Assembly (NCBI GenBank): GCA_020051775.1
Contig: JAGVQJ010000174.1
Coordinates: forward strand, 1 to 36,133
Reading direction: 5' to 3'
Length of the DNA stretch: 36,133 bases
From: Calditrichota bacterium
GTDB lineage: Bacteria > Electryoneota > B3-LCP
The translations under genes and the position numbers were made by a program. Shown one piece after another: positions 17,051 through 25,167 of this stretch (positions are counted from its first letter, which is position 1; every line of letters starts with the position of its first letter). Below the pieces are notes generated by a model. It did no database searches. It saw only the letters and a list, made by a program, of their open reading frames with translations, and was not told the DNA's origin.

Positions 17051-17713
17051 TCATTGTCCGTTGGTTGAACCGTTCTCATGAGCTTGCGGTTGCCGGGGCG
17101 TGCGTAGAATCGGAGGAGGATATTTCTCGCCGGAACGATCCGTCATGATCAAGTAAAAGCGCCGCCCATAAGACCAGGTAGATACAGCCAGGAAAGTCAA
17201 GGACAGCCAGAGCAGAAAATGATTCAAATTGGGCGTCAACCAGGCAAGCCAGGCCGGAGCATTCTGGACTTCCAGGATATAAACGATCAGCGTTGCGGCT
17301 AATAAGGTTGAAGTCGTCTTACCCCAGATATTGGACATGAGGACGATGCCATTGCGCCGGTACACGATGGCGCAAGTGCCCACCACGGCAATGTCACGAA
17401 GAACGACAGTCAGCAGGAACCACAAGGGCAGCGGATGCACCCGTGCCGGTGTGGTCAAGTACCAGGTTATTGCGATCAGGCAGATCTTGTCCGCGATGGG
17501 ATCCAGCACTTTCCCCAGCTCGCTGATTTGCCCCATGCGACGCGCCAGAAAACCGTCCAGAAAATCGGAGATCACCGCCAGCGTCACAAAGAACAAGGCC
17601 CACGCATTGCCGGACATGGAGTTTTTGCTGAGAGCCTGCAGGATGGGAATCAACAACAGGACTCGCGATAGACTCAAGAAATTTGAGGGTGTAAGAGCTT
17701 TTCCCTGTAACAT
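17051..17713 (-). CDS. pgsA: CDP-alcohol phosphatidyltransferase, PgsA-like
   Basis: Integral membrane enzyme of phospholipid head-group synthesis. The best match in the family is CDP-diacylglycerol-glycerol-3-phosphate 3-phosphatidyltransferase. 220 residues with about five or six hydrophobic segments. The full catalytic motif is present: D50xxD53G54xxA57R58, then G67, D71 and D75 (SDFLDGFLARRMGQ then GKVLDPIAD). GGAGGG lies 8 nt before the ATG. It follows the geranylgeranyl reductase by 22 nt. The C-terminal tail after the last membrane segment is polar (about 25 residues). It could act on CDP-archaeol-like or ordinary CDP-diacylglycerol; the sequence does not decide. Confidence 0.85.
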   Translation of the reverse strand: MLQGKALTPSNFLSLSRVLLLIPILQALSKNSMSGNAWALFFVTLAVISDFLDGFLARRMGQISELGKVLDPIADKICLIAITWYLTTPARVHPLPLWFLLTVVLRDIAVVGTCAIVYRRNGIVLMSNIWGKTTSTLLAATLIVYILEVQNAPAWLAWLTPNLNHFLLWLSLTFLAVSTWSYGRRFYLIMTDRSGEKYPPPILRTPRQPQAHENGSTNGQ

Positions 17714-17735
17714 GGGTATTTCCCTCCAGCTTTCT

Positions 17736-18908
17736 CTACAGAAAACTGCGAGCGATATCCAACAAAAGTTTGGGGTGATGCGCTAAAGTAGTACGGATGA
17801 CGCTCTGCAAGGTGCGTTTGTCGTCCGGCAATCGGTTCAGGATGTCAGCGGCCTGATTGAATACCTGATCAGTCAGCCTGCTCACGGCTTCTTTCAACCG
17901 GTAATATCGGCGTTGCTCATCGCCAAAGCGTTCCTCCCACCGATGCGTATAGCCCGCCAATGCTTTTTCCGACCAATCGCCGGTCCGCTGACATTCGCCG
18001 GCGATCTCTCCGGCCAATTTCCCGGCGGACATGGCATTGATGATGCCTCCCCCGGTCAGCGGATTGGAATGCGCTGCGGCATCTCCAGCCAATAGAAAGC
18101 CCGGCCCATGAATCTGTTTAAAGGGTTTGGCACAGGGAACACCCCCAGCAACGCAGGCTAATACCGCCGCCTGGGGAAACTGTTTCTCCACGAAGCGATC
18201 CAACCATTGTTTGGCGCTAAGTCCGTTGGTCAGCGCAGCATTCAGACCGATGCCTACATTGGCGATATCCGGGCCTTTGGGGAACACCCAGGCGTAACCG
18301 CCTGGCGCCACCTGTTGACCGAAGTAGCAAGTCACGTAATCCGAGTCCAAATCCAGACCGCCTAACAGGACTTGATAGCAGGTCTCGAAATCCTTGGGAG
18401 CAAACCAGGTGCGCATCCCGGCCCAACGTCCGACGCGAGACTCAACTCCATCGGCGCCTATGACCAGCCGCGAGTCAATGTCAATTTCACGGTCGGAAAG
18501 TTTAACCTTAACACCAGTTACCTGACTATCCCGTTTTTTCAAGCCGAAGACATAGGCCTGAGTGAGTAGGGTGGCTCCGGCCTGCGCCGCCTTGCGACCC
18601 AATTCCTGGTCGAACAAGCGGCGGTTCAGGATATAGCCAACTTCTTCCGTGTGGATTTTGGCTTCCTGACCGTTGGGCGCTACCAGTTTCACATGACGCA
18701 AGGTGTGCGCGATCCAACGGGGATCAGGTTCAATGAACTGATGTAACGACTTGCAACCTACACCTTCGGCGCAGCGCACGGGAATGCCCAGATCGCGATC
18801 TTTCTCCAGCAGCAGAACCGATACGCCGTTCTGAGCTGCTTCCCGAGCCGCCATAGTCCCCGCAGGCCCGCCACCCACCACGATCACATCATAGTGCTCA
18901 CGGATCAT
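17736..18908 (-). CDS. Geranylgeranyl reductase family FAD enzyme
   Basis: 390 residues from the ATG at 18908; the longer frame to 18971 overlaps the ferredoxin and lies outside the family start. The FAD motif is VIVVGGGPAG (G12-G17). Other signatures are RCAEGV with Cys46, YILNRRLFDQEL (92-103), the substrate-cavity motif YAWVFPKG (205-212) and the second FAD motif GDAAAHSNPLTGGG (275-288). The family reduces the double bonds of geranylgeranyl chains in archaeal ether lipids, chlorophyll, or menaquinone side chains. Its ATG overlaps the stop of the preceding ferredoxin gene (ATGA), which fits a dedicated electron donor. UbiA and PgsA-like genes flank the pair. Which isoprenoid it saturates is inference. 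Confidence 0.85.
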   Translation of the reverse strand: MIREHYDVIVVGGGPAGTMAAREAAQNGVSVLLLEKDRDLGIPVRCAEGVGCKSLHQFIEPDPRWIAHTLRHVKLVAPNGQEAKIHTEEVGYILNRRLFDQELGRKAAQAGATLLTQAYVFGLKKRDSQVTGVKVKLSDREIDIDSRLVIGADGVESRVGRWAGMRTWFAPKDFETCYQVLLGGLDLDSDYVTCYFGQQVAPGGYAWVFPKGPDIANVGIGLNAALTNGLSAKQWLDRFVEKQFPQAAVLACVAGGVPCAKPFKQIHGPGFLLAGDAAAHSNPLTGGGIINAMSAGKLAGEIAGECQRTGDWSEKALAGYTHRWEERFGDEQRRYYRLKEAVSRLTDQVFNQAADILNRLPDDKRTLQSVIRTTLAHHPKLLLDIARSFL

Positions 18909-19126
18909 GCCGTCACTCCCGTCAGAGCAGCGGTGGGGCAAGCTTGAGGGCAATGGCCGCACAAAATGCATGCAGTCATATTGATGGACAGCCTTGTCTC
19001 TTCCAAATCGAGACAGTCAACCGGACAAACAGCGACGCAACAACCACAGAAATCGCAGAGTTCCGGGGTAAAATTAAGATCGGAGAGTTTTGGAGGTTTG
19101 GCGGAGACTTGCGACATCTTGGACAT
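18905..19126 (-). CDS. Small 2[4Fe-4S] ferredoxin
   Basis: 73 residues with two CxxCxxCxxxCP motifs: Cys24, 27, 30, 34 and Cys53, 56, 59, 63. There are extra Cys at 29 and 38. The motifs predict two [4Fe-4S] clusters and a role as low-potential electron carrier. It overlaps the geranylgeranyl reductase start by 4 nt and the 3' end of the ubiA gene by 53 nt. The start may be the first ATG or the one three codons later (19117); neither has a clear ribosome site, so coupling to ubiA translation is likely. A ferredoxin next to this reductase is known in methanogens to be its reductant; the same is inferred here. Confidence 0.85.
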   Translation of the reverse strand: MSKMSQVSAKPPKLSDLNFTPELCDFCGCCVAVCPVDCLDLEETRLSINMTACILCGHCPQACPTAALTGVTA

Positions 19127-20063
19127 CGAATGAGTGCATTATTTCCGAGGTCGGATTTTCCGACCTGAATGAAGGATATTCCATACCCAACCGCTGCCGA
19201 TGATACCAGCGGGCAAAGGGGTAATAGGCGGCTATCAGCAGCAGGAAGGGGAGCCAGGTTGTCCCCACCGCAACGGCCAAACTGAAAACTGACACTTTTA
19301 CCGCCGTCTGGGCTGCTTCAGAGGAACGTCTCAGGCTGAAACGCAGGTAAAACGGTAATGATACGCAGGCTGCGGCTAAAAGCACATAATCATGCAACCA
19401 GAACGATAGACCGACGGATACCACTACCAGCAGGACGGCGCAAACCCCCGTCGCCATTATTCCAAACACAACCGGAAAAGTGCGCGCACCGCTCGCGCGA
19501 TCACCTTCCAGATCAGGAACATGAGTCAGCAAGGTGGCGGCTGATCCGGCCGCCAGATAGGGCAAAACCGTCATCATTAACGGTTGGTAGTCCGCTCCGG
19601 CTGCTCGAGCTCCAATCAGGAACAAGGCCACTCCACCGCCTGTGCAAGCTGCTACTCCCAGGATCGGGCGTGCCTTGAATCGGAAGGGTCGAAAATTATA
19701 GAGCACACCGGCGATGAGAAAAAACAACGCCAGCAATCCGGATAATTCCCACCCCACCCACAGACAGCCGAGTACCGCTGCCAAAGTTAAAAGGGTTAAT
19801 TCCAGACGCAACATGCGCGTGGAGACTAATCCCTCCCAGAGCGGTAGGAGCTTGGAATTCCGGCGGTCTTCACGGTGGTCGGTCAACTGGTTCAGCAGGA
19901 AGGCGGCGCCGGAAACTACGGCCAGCCAAAGTAGATAAAGCTCCGGCCCGGTCGGTGGATTATGACCCTGGCGATAACCCACTAGAAAAGCCGTCCAGGC
20001 TGGGAAGAAAAGCGTTGGCCTCAGGATGAAGAAGGCGTCAAACCATGCGGGGTTCGGGCGCAA
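19074..20063 (-). CDS. UbiA-family prenyltransferase
   Basis: 329 residues, about eight or nine transmembrane helices. The two Mg-diphosphate motifs are N58xxxD62xxxD66 (NQLTDHRED) and D184LEGD188 followed by RASGARTFPVVFG. Family enzymes transfer a prenyl group to an aromatic ring or to geranylgeranylglyceryl phosphate. The RPLPSG-like segment after the first motif is replaced by KLLPLWEG. The start is TTG with AAGGG about 8 nt upstream, only 15 nt after purF. The last 35 residues lie outside the family and include FRSENPTSE, encoded by a palindrome at 19148-19166; this tail creates the overlap with the ferredoxin gene. The gene context suggests a partner in saturated isoprenoid lipid or quinone synthesis. 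Confidence 0.82.
   Translation of the reverse strand: MRPNPAWFDAFFILRPTLFFPAWTAFLVGYRQGHNPPTGPELYLLWLAVVSGAAFLLNQLTDHREDRRNSKLLPLWEGLVSTRMLRLELTLLTLAAVLGCLWVGWELSGLLALFFLIAGVLYNFRPFRFKARPILGVAACTGGGVALFLIGARAAGADYQPLMMTVLPYLAAGSAATLLTHVPDLEGDRASGARTFPVVFGIMATGVCAVLLVVVSVGLSFWLHDYVLLAAACVSLPFYLRFSLRRSSEAAQTAVKVSVFSLAVAVGTTWLPFLLLIAAYYPFARWYHRQRLGMEYPSFRSENPTSEIMHSFDVQDVASLRQTSKTLRS
19148..19166. repeat. Palindrome at the 3' end of the ubiA gene
   Basis: 8-bp arms AGGTCGGA / TCCGACCT with a TTT loop. It encodes part of a C-terminal extension not expected in UbiA proteins. Confidence 0.65.
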
Positions 20064-20078
20064 TATCTACCCTTCGCT

Positions 20079-21521
20079 TCATTCGGTTTTTTTGAAATCA
20101 AGCTCCAGGATGTTGGACCCGTGTTCGTGCAGGAACTTGTCGTAAGCTTCATCTACCTTGATGGGGTATTCCCCCGTGAAACAGCAAGTGCAGTATCCGC
20201 AACGACCCTTGGGGACAGCTTCCAGCAGTCCTTCGATGGACAGGTATTCCAACGAATCCACATCCAGGAAATCGCGGATTTGCTCCACCTCGTTATAGGC
20301 GGCGATCAACTCCTGGCGCGTGCCGAAATCCATACCGAACAAACAGGGATACCGAACCGGCGGGGAACTGATGCGCAAGTGAACTTCGGAGGCGCCGGCT
20401 TTGCGAATCAGGCGCGTCAGCTTCTTGATGGTCGTGCCCCGCACGATGGAATCATCTACCACGACGACCCGTTTACCGCGCAACACCCCGCCTACGGTAT
20501 TGAATTTTATGCGGACATTGAAATCGCGCATAGCGGGAATGGGATGGATAAAAGTGCGCCCGATATAATGGTTGCGAATCAGACCCAACTCGAACGGTAA
20601 ATTGGCCGCATGAGCGTATCCCAGAGCAGCAGTATTGGAAGAGTCAGGAACTGAAATCACGATATCAGCCGAAGACGCCGGCTTTTCTTGAGCCAGTTGC
20701 TTGCCGATCTTGCGTCTGGTTTTATCCACATATTCGCCGAATATTCGGCTATCAGGTCGGGAAAAATAGATAAATTCAAATACACACTGAGTGACGCGAT
20801 CAGCTGCCGGTAGGAAATAACTGCGATGTCCGGTAGCGTCAATTTCGATGATTTCACCGGGTTCCACGTCGCGTACGTAGTCGGCGTCAATCAGATCCAA
20901 CGCACAGGATTCACTGGCTACGACGATAGCGCCCTGTTTGTGGCCGAGACAGAGCGGGCGAAAACCGCGTGGGTCGCGCACCGCCACGATGCGATCCTTG
21001 GCCAAAAATACCAGCGAGTAGGCGCCTTCCACCTGGCGCAATGCTTCCTGCATTTGATTGATCAGCCCTTTCTGGCGAGACCGGGCGATAAGGTGCAGGA
21101 TAACCTCACTGTCCGAAGTGCTCTGAAAGATGCTGCCTTCGGCTTCCAAGCGGCGGCGCAGTGTCAGGGAATTGACCAGATTGCCGTTGTGCGCCACGGC
21201 CAGCGGCCCGCCGTGATAGTTGATGGCCAGTGGCTGGGCATTGACGATTGAATTGGAACCAGTAGTGGAATAGCGATTGTGACCAATGGCAATAGAGCCT
21301 TTTAAACCGAGAAATGTTTTTGGATTGGAAAATACATCGGCCACGAGTCCCAACCCCACATGGCGATAGGTCCGATCGCCGTCGGAACTGACGATGCCAG
21401 CCGATTCCTGGCCGCGGTGCTGCAGAGAGTACAACCCCAAGTAGGTCAGTTCGGCGGCTCGCGGGTGGCCCAGAATGCCGAATATACCGCAGTATTCTTT
21501 TATTTGAGGGGGAAATTTCAT
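20079..21521 (-). CDS. purF: Amidophosphoribosyltransferase
   Basis: First committed step of purine synthesis: PRPP plus glutamine gives phosphoribosylamine. 480 residues. A 10-residue propeptide precedes the N-terminal nucleophile Cys11 (CGIFGI), as in self-processing Ntn enzymes. Glutaminase signatures are LQHRGQESAGI and GHNRYSTTG. The PRPP loop is VVVVDDSIVRGTT (352-364). Cys246, Cys393 and the GRCGYCTCC cluster (439-447) match the oxygen-sensitive [4Fe-4S] class typified by Bacillus subtilis. An in-frame TTG at 21542 is possible; the ATG at 21521 gives the normal propeptide length. Neither has a clear ribosome site. No other pur gene is in the window. The 163-base gap upstream holds only a weak TTGAGA-N16-TAAATT promoter candidate. 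Confidence 0.95.
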   Translation of the reverse strand: MKFPPQIKEYCGIFGILGHPRAAELTYLGLYSLQHRGQESAGIVSSDGDRTYRHVGLGLVADVFSNPKTFLGLKGSIAIGHNRYSTTGSNSIVNAQPLAINYHGGPLAVAHNGNLVNSLTLRRRLEAEGSIFQSTSDSEVILHLIARSRQKGLINQMQEALRQVEGAYSLVFLAKDRIVAVRDPRGFRPLCLGHKQGAIVVASESCALDLIDADYVRDVEPGEIIEIDATGHRSYFLPAADRVTQCVFEFIYFSRPDSRIFGEYVDKTRRKIGKQLAQEKPASSADIVISVPDSSNTAALGYAHAANLPFELGLIRNHYIGRTFIHPIPAMRDFNVRIKFNTVGGVLRGKRVVVVDDSIVRGTTIKKLTRLIRKAGASEVHLRISSPPVRYPCLFGMDFGTRQELIAAYNEVEQIRDFLDVDSLEYLSIEGLLEAVPKGRCGYCTCCFTGEYPIKVDEAYDKFLHEHGSNILELDFKKTE

Positions 21522-21705
21522 GTGTCGTGGGGTGTATTCCAATTAACTAAAATCATCCCGCTCCCAGACGATAATTAAACTCCAAATCTTACCCTTTTAT
21601 CCAGACCACCAAGAAATCCATCGCAGGTGGCTATATCTAAATTTACGAATTCTAAAAGGTTTCTCAAACGAAAATAAGCAGAAATTTGCGCGGCGCGGCA
21701 GACCT

Positions 21706-22764
21706 CTAAGGAGCGGCTTCGATGACAATGGGATTGGAATATATGAATGCGCGGCGTCCGCGGTGCACTTCGACCCGATAGACGCCCGGCTGCGCGCTAC
21801 GGTAGGGGATGGCCGATTCGCGTCGTTTCCAAACGGGTTGGCTGTCCATCATGATCACTGCCGTGTCATCTTCCTGTGGGGTTTTAAGGTGGAACTGCAG
21901 GTCCACCCCCTGGGGGACGCGATCTCCAGGCAAATAAACGGCGCCGGAACTGAAATCCTCAGCCCAGAAACGGAAGCCCCGCGCCTCACCGACAAAACGA
22001 TTTGAGATAAAAACCCGGCCGGCACGCAACGCCGTAAAAAGCTGTTTCAAGGCTCCTTTAGGGTCCGCAGTCTGAAGCGGTTCGGTTAGCAGCAGGTGAG
22101 TTAGGATGGATCGAAACTGCACCTTGTAAGGAAATATGGTGACGCCGACGTTGGAAAACAGGGGATAAAAATGGGCGTGAGCGTCTACGCCGCCGGTGCC
22201 GACGACGCGGCGTTTTAAATTCAAACGATCCCAAAGTTCCAGAGTCCAGGGCGTGGGGGCGACCAGGGAGCGGCGGGGGTTGAGATACATCCAGAATTTG
22301 TTCCAACGAGTCAATCGTTCCATCCATTCCGAGAGCTGGTTCCAGATTTCCAACGCATGGAATTCCTCGGTTTCCCACGCCGTCCAGGGGTAGGGGGGAA
22401 ATTCCGGCAGACTGTTGCGGCGTTCATCCGGGTGGGCGATGACGGCAAACCCACCCTTATTCACCACCCGGTGGACATATTCGATTGGCGGAATACCCCA
22501 TTCCACCTCCTCCTCCAACTCGAAGGCCAGCAGGTGGTTTTGATTGGCTTGGTCGTTGATTTCGTAGCCGATGCCCACCAAGGTTTCGCCGTAAAAGCCT
22601 TCACGCCCCTGACGTTTGGGAGTCAGAGTGCGATGGTCGGAAAAAAGCAAAAATTCCAACCCTAATTCCTGCCCGGCCTGGATGACTTCGCGGTAGTGGC
22701 CGGAGCCATCGGAGAAGACTGTGTGGATGTGAATGGCGCCGACTTTTTCGTATAGTGGGATCAT
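21706..22764 (-). CDS. PHP-domain metal-dependent hydrolase
   Basis: 352 residues. PHP metal motifs are HIHTVFSDGSG (His12, His14, Asp19), FSDH (His44), VIAHPDERR (about 110-118) and GVDAHAHFYP (about 197-206). PHP enzymes are phosphoesterases such as histidinol phosphatase, nucleoside monophosphate phosphatases or polymerase-associated nucleases; the substrate is not evident. The C-terminal 100 residues are beta-rich (VDLQFHLKTP to FIYSNPIVIE), a sandwich typical of secreted or cell-surface PHP proteins, but no signal peptide is seen. The ATG at 22764 is 10 nt after the yfiM-like stop. A longer frame from 22824 would overlap that gene and adds basic residues with no family support. Confidence 0.8.
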   Translation of the reverse strand: MIPLYEKVGAIHIHTVFSDGSGHYREVIQAGQELGLEFLLFSDHRTLTPKRQGREGFYGETLVGIGYEINDQANQNHLLAFELEEEVEWGIPPIEYVHRVVNKGGFAVIAHPDERRNSLPEFPPYPWTAWETEEFHALEIWNQLSEWMERLTRWNKFWMYLNPRRSLVAPTPWTLELWDRLNLKRRVVGTGGVDAHAHFYPLFSNVGVTIFPYKVQFRSILTHLLLTEPLQTADPKGALKQLFTALRAGRVFISNRFVGEARGFRFWAEDFSSGAVYLPGDRVPQGVDLQFHLKTPQEDDTAVIMMDSQPVWKRRESAIPYRSAQPGVYRVEVHRGRRAFIYSNPIVIEAAP

Positions 22765-22774
22765 ATTTCGGGTT

Positions 22775-23185
22775 TCAATAAATCGTTTTAGCCGCCAATC
22801 CACCCACCAGCGCGCCAACGGCATCTGCGGTGAAATCCTTCCAACTGGGAGTGCCGGGATGGATCATATCCCAGATCTCCTTGGTGATTCCTAAAGCGAG
22901 GGTTCCACCGATGGCGCTAAGAAGTGAGGCCTCGGAATCGAGGTGCCCCGCAGTTAGCCCGAAGTAGGCGGAACTGCTGAGCATCAAGCTAACGAGAAAG
23001 TGGTTGGCTTTATCCTGACCAAACCAGGAATCTCTCGGCCAGAATTTTGCGGGTTGCCAGCGTTGAAGAGAATCCGCCAACAGAACCGGTTCTGTGCTGT
23101 TGACTTGGAACAGCTCCTGTTTCAGAGCCGCACATGAGGGCACTGCAAAGAGGAGAATAACGACCACACAAGCTGTGGTCTTCAT
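22775..23185 (-). CDS. YfiM-like exported protein (DUF2279)
   Basis: 136 residues. The N-terminus (MKTTACVVVILLFAVPSC) is an export signal with a Cys that might be lipidated, although the VPSC box is not canonical. The family core is DKANHFLVS, GITKEIWDMIHPGTPSWKDF and DAVGALVGG, with Asp, His, Lys-Glu and Asp residues in the pattern seen in YfiM proteins. The function of the family is unknown. The start codon directly follows the stop of the HD-domain gene (TAG-ATG), so the two are likely translated together. Confidence 0.75.
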   Translation of the reverse strand: MKTTACVVVILLFAVPSCAALKQELFQVNSTEPVLLADSLQRWQPAKFWPRDSWFGQDKANHFLVSLMLSSSAYFGLTAGHLDSEASLLSAIGGTLALGITKEIWDMIHPGTPSWKDFTADAVGALVGGLAAKTIY

Positions 23186-23734
23186 CTAAAACCCCAGCTC
23201 AGCAGACACCTCTCGCATCCCCTCAATACCCAGTTGCAGGAATTCTTCCAGTGAAAGACCCAACTCTGCGCAAGTGAGAATCTGGTCGCGGTCGGCGCCG
23301 GCAGCAAAGCGTTTCTCTTTGAAGCGGCGGAGAATAAAGGCAGGATCAAGCAATGCCAGTTTCTTCTGCGGGTGCATGAGCACTCCGGCAACGATCAATC
23401 CGGTGAGTGGATCCGCAGCATAAAGCGCCTTATCCATCCGGGATTCGGCGGGGATGTGGCCGGTGTGCGCGATTATAGCGTGGATGGTTTCAGGCAAAAT
23501 TTGATTATCCTTCAGGATCTCCGCCGTGCGGAAGCCATGGCGGGGGAAATCGTTTACGGTTTCCTGGTAGTCCAGATCATGCAGCAGGCCGGCTATTCCC
23601 CAGATCATCTCATCTTCACCGAAGTGGCGCGCCAACCGCTTCATGACACCTTCCACAGCGATCATATGCTTGACAAGATTGCGGTTGGGTATGTGCTGTT
23701 GGATTAGGGTTAGAGCTTCAGGTCGCGTCATCAT
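23186..23734 (-). CDS. HD-domain (HDIG-type) hydrolase
   Basis: 182 residues. Metal ligands of an HD phosphohydrolase are His23 (NLVKHM), His52-Asp53 (GLLHDLDY), His66 (RHG) and His90 (IIAHTG). Residues 94-180 are helical. Small stand-alone HD proteins like this are common in bacteria and are often nucleotide phosphohydrolases; the substrate is not known. Its ATG overlaps the stop of the DUF5683 gene (ATGA), and its own stop abuts the next ATG. Confidence 0.8.
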   Translation of the reverse strand: MMTRPEALTLIQQHIPNRNLVKHMIAVEGVMKRLARHFGEDEMIWGIAGLLHDLDYQETVNDFPRHGFRTAEILKDNQILPETIHAIIAHTGHIPAESRMDKALYAADPLTGLIVAGVLMHPQKKLALLDPAFILRRFKEKRFAAGADRDQILTCAELGLSLEEFLQLGIEGMREVSAELGF

Positions 23735-24480
23735 CTAAGATTCCATTGCAGGGTTAATCCGGTCGTTTTCTGTCCAGGAAAATACGCCGGCGTCAAGGAT
23801 AGATCCGGGGTGATATTCCAATCGCGCAAATGACAATCCACATAAGCATCAGCGGAACTTAATAGAATCAGCCCTACCGACCACCAGACTAGGCGGTTAC
23901 GGTCATTTTTATAGAAATCCGCAAAGCTGGTTTCCCCGCGAGCCTCATAAAACTTGTACCGTTCGTGCTGAGTAAACACGCTAAAAGCCAGGCCGGTCTG
24001 AGCGGCGAAAACGATGGCGGCCTTCCAGGGCTTGCCATTGGTAAGCTGCCCCCAGCCGGGAAACACCACCGAATGCCAGACCGCGCGCATTGGGACGGTT
24101 TCGCGCTTTTCGGCGATGGCATACCAGGCGTCCGCAGCGGTGAAGATAGCGCCCAAACCATACCACGTCATCAAACCCCGGGCGTTATCCCGATCATAGA
24201 GGCGACCGGGCTGATCGAGTGCAGCGCGCTGATCTTCGTGATTCCAAAAGCTAATCGCCTGATAGACCATAATGCCTTCGGCCGCCAGGAACAGACTTCC
24301 GCGCAGCCACTCACCTTGAGCCAGTTGCCCAGATCCCGGCAAAGCAGTGGACATTAGCGCTCGCCCCCAACTGGTCTGGAAAAAGGGCTGGGTGGGGGTG
24401 GGTATCTGGTTCAATGTGTCCTGGGCTTGCGCTGATAAGGCAAAGCCAATCAGGATTGCGTATACGGATTTTAACCTCAC
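23731..24480 (-). CDS. DUF5683-like membrane protein
   Basis: 249 residues. A signal peptide (MRLKSVYAILIGFALSAQA) is followed by two similar hydrophobic units, each with an PGxGQL motif: STALPGSGQLAQGEWLRG and FPGWGQLTNGKPWKA. Near the end is ADAYVDCHLRDWN, the family's AYVDAxL box. This arrangement is typical of DUF5683 proteins of Bacteroidetes and relatives, whose role is unknown but is envelope-linked. The start is GTG, overlapping the ridA stop (GTGA). The internal duplication suggests a gene made of two repeats. Confidence 0.75.
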   Translation of the reverse strand: MRLKSVYAILIGFALSAQAQDTLNQIPTPTQPFFQTSWGRALMSTALPGSGQLAQGEWLRGSLFLAAEGIMVYQAISFWNHEDQRAALDQPGRLYDRDNARGLMTWYGLGAIFTAADAWYAIAEKRETVPMRAVWHSVVFPGWGQLTNGKPWKAAIVFAAQTGLAFSVFTQHERYKFYEARGETSFADFYKNDRNRLVWWSVGLILLSSADAYVDCHLRDWNITPDLSLTPAYFPGQKTTGLTLQWNLR

Positions 24481-24857
24481 CCGACCAACGCGACGGCTTC
24501 GATTTCCACCAGGGCGCCTTTGGGCAGCTTAGCCACCTGAACGGTGGACCGGGCCGGAGCGCTGTCACTGAAGTAGTGAACATAGACTTCGTTCATCACC
24601 GTAAAATCGTCCATGTTCTGCAGGAAAACCGTGGTTTTAACTACCGTCTTCAGCGAAGATCCGGCGGCTTCCAAGACAGCTTGCAGGTTTTTGAGAACCT
24701 GATGAGTCTGTTCGGAGATGCCGCCCGGAACCATGTTACCGGCGGTGTCCAGCGGGATCTGTCCCGCGGTGAAGATCAGCGTGCCACCGGCGACTACGCC
24801 CTGATTGTAGGGCCCGATAGCGGCGGGAGCCTTATCAGTTTTAATGATGTGACGCAT
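24477..24857 (-). CDS. ridA: RidA family 2-iminobutanoate/2-iminopropanoate deaminase
   Basis: 126 residues from the ATG at 24857, with AGAGGT about 6 nt upstream. RidA hydrolyses reactive enamine/imine products of PLP enzymes, in a trimer. Conserved features are AIGPYNQG (13-20) with Tyr17, FTAGQIP (29-35), the catalytic Arg103 in PARSTVQV and Glu120 in LVEIEAVAL, so it belongs to the active archetypal group. A longer frame to 24905 is open but adds 16 residues absent from the family. It heads a chain of overlapping genes (ridA, DUF5683, HD, yfiM, PHP). Confidence 0.92.
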   Translation of the reverse strand: MRHIIKTDKAPAAIGPYNQGVVAGGTLIFTAGQIPLDTAGNMVPGGISEQTHQVLKNLQAVLEAAGSSLKTVVKTTVFLQNMDDFTVMNEVYVHYFSDSAPARSTVQVAKLPKGALVEIEAVALVG

Positions 24858-24953
24858 GGAAACCTCTATATTGACAAATGGGAAATGACAAATGACAATG
24901 ACCAAGGAATGAACCCATCAAAGCAAAATATCCTTAGCCGTGTTCTTAACCCG

Positions 24954-25160
24954 TTACGGCGACGATTTTTTCTGTTCTTCATCCGGTGGCAACTCCGTGA
25001 ACTGGGCATCCACAATTTCTGCGCCATCCAACGGATGGGATATCTGCGGTTTAGCTTCTCCCTGAATGCGGGGGGAATCTTCGCGCCACCATGATTTTAC
25101 CAGCCTTACCACCAGGTAGAGCAGGCATAGTAACAGGAAAAATCGCAGAATCATGCCCAT
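24954..25160 (-). CDS. Small single-pass membrane protein
   Basis: 68 residues from the ATG at 25160, five bases after the kinase stop. It has one N-terminal transmembrane helix (ILRFFLLLCLLYLVVRLV), then a short basic turn, and a polar acidic tail containing GAEIVDAQFTELPPDEE. Small FCB membrane proteins of this layout (one helix plus an IVDAxF-like box) are common and uncharacterised. No function is proposed. The longer frame to 25217 overlaps the kinase gene and is unlikely. Confidence 0.55.
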   Translation of the reverse strand: MGMILRFFLLLCLLYLVVRLVKSWWREDSPRIQGEAKPQISHPLDGAEIVDAQFTELPPDEEQKKSSP

Positions 25161-25167
25161 AGGAGCT

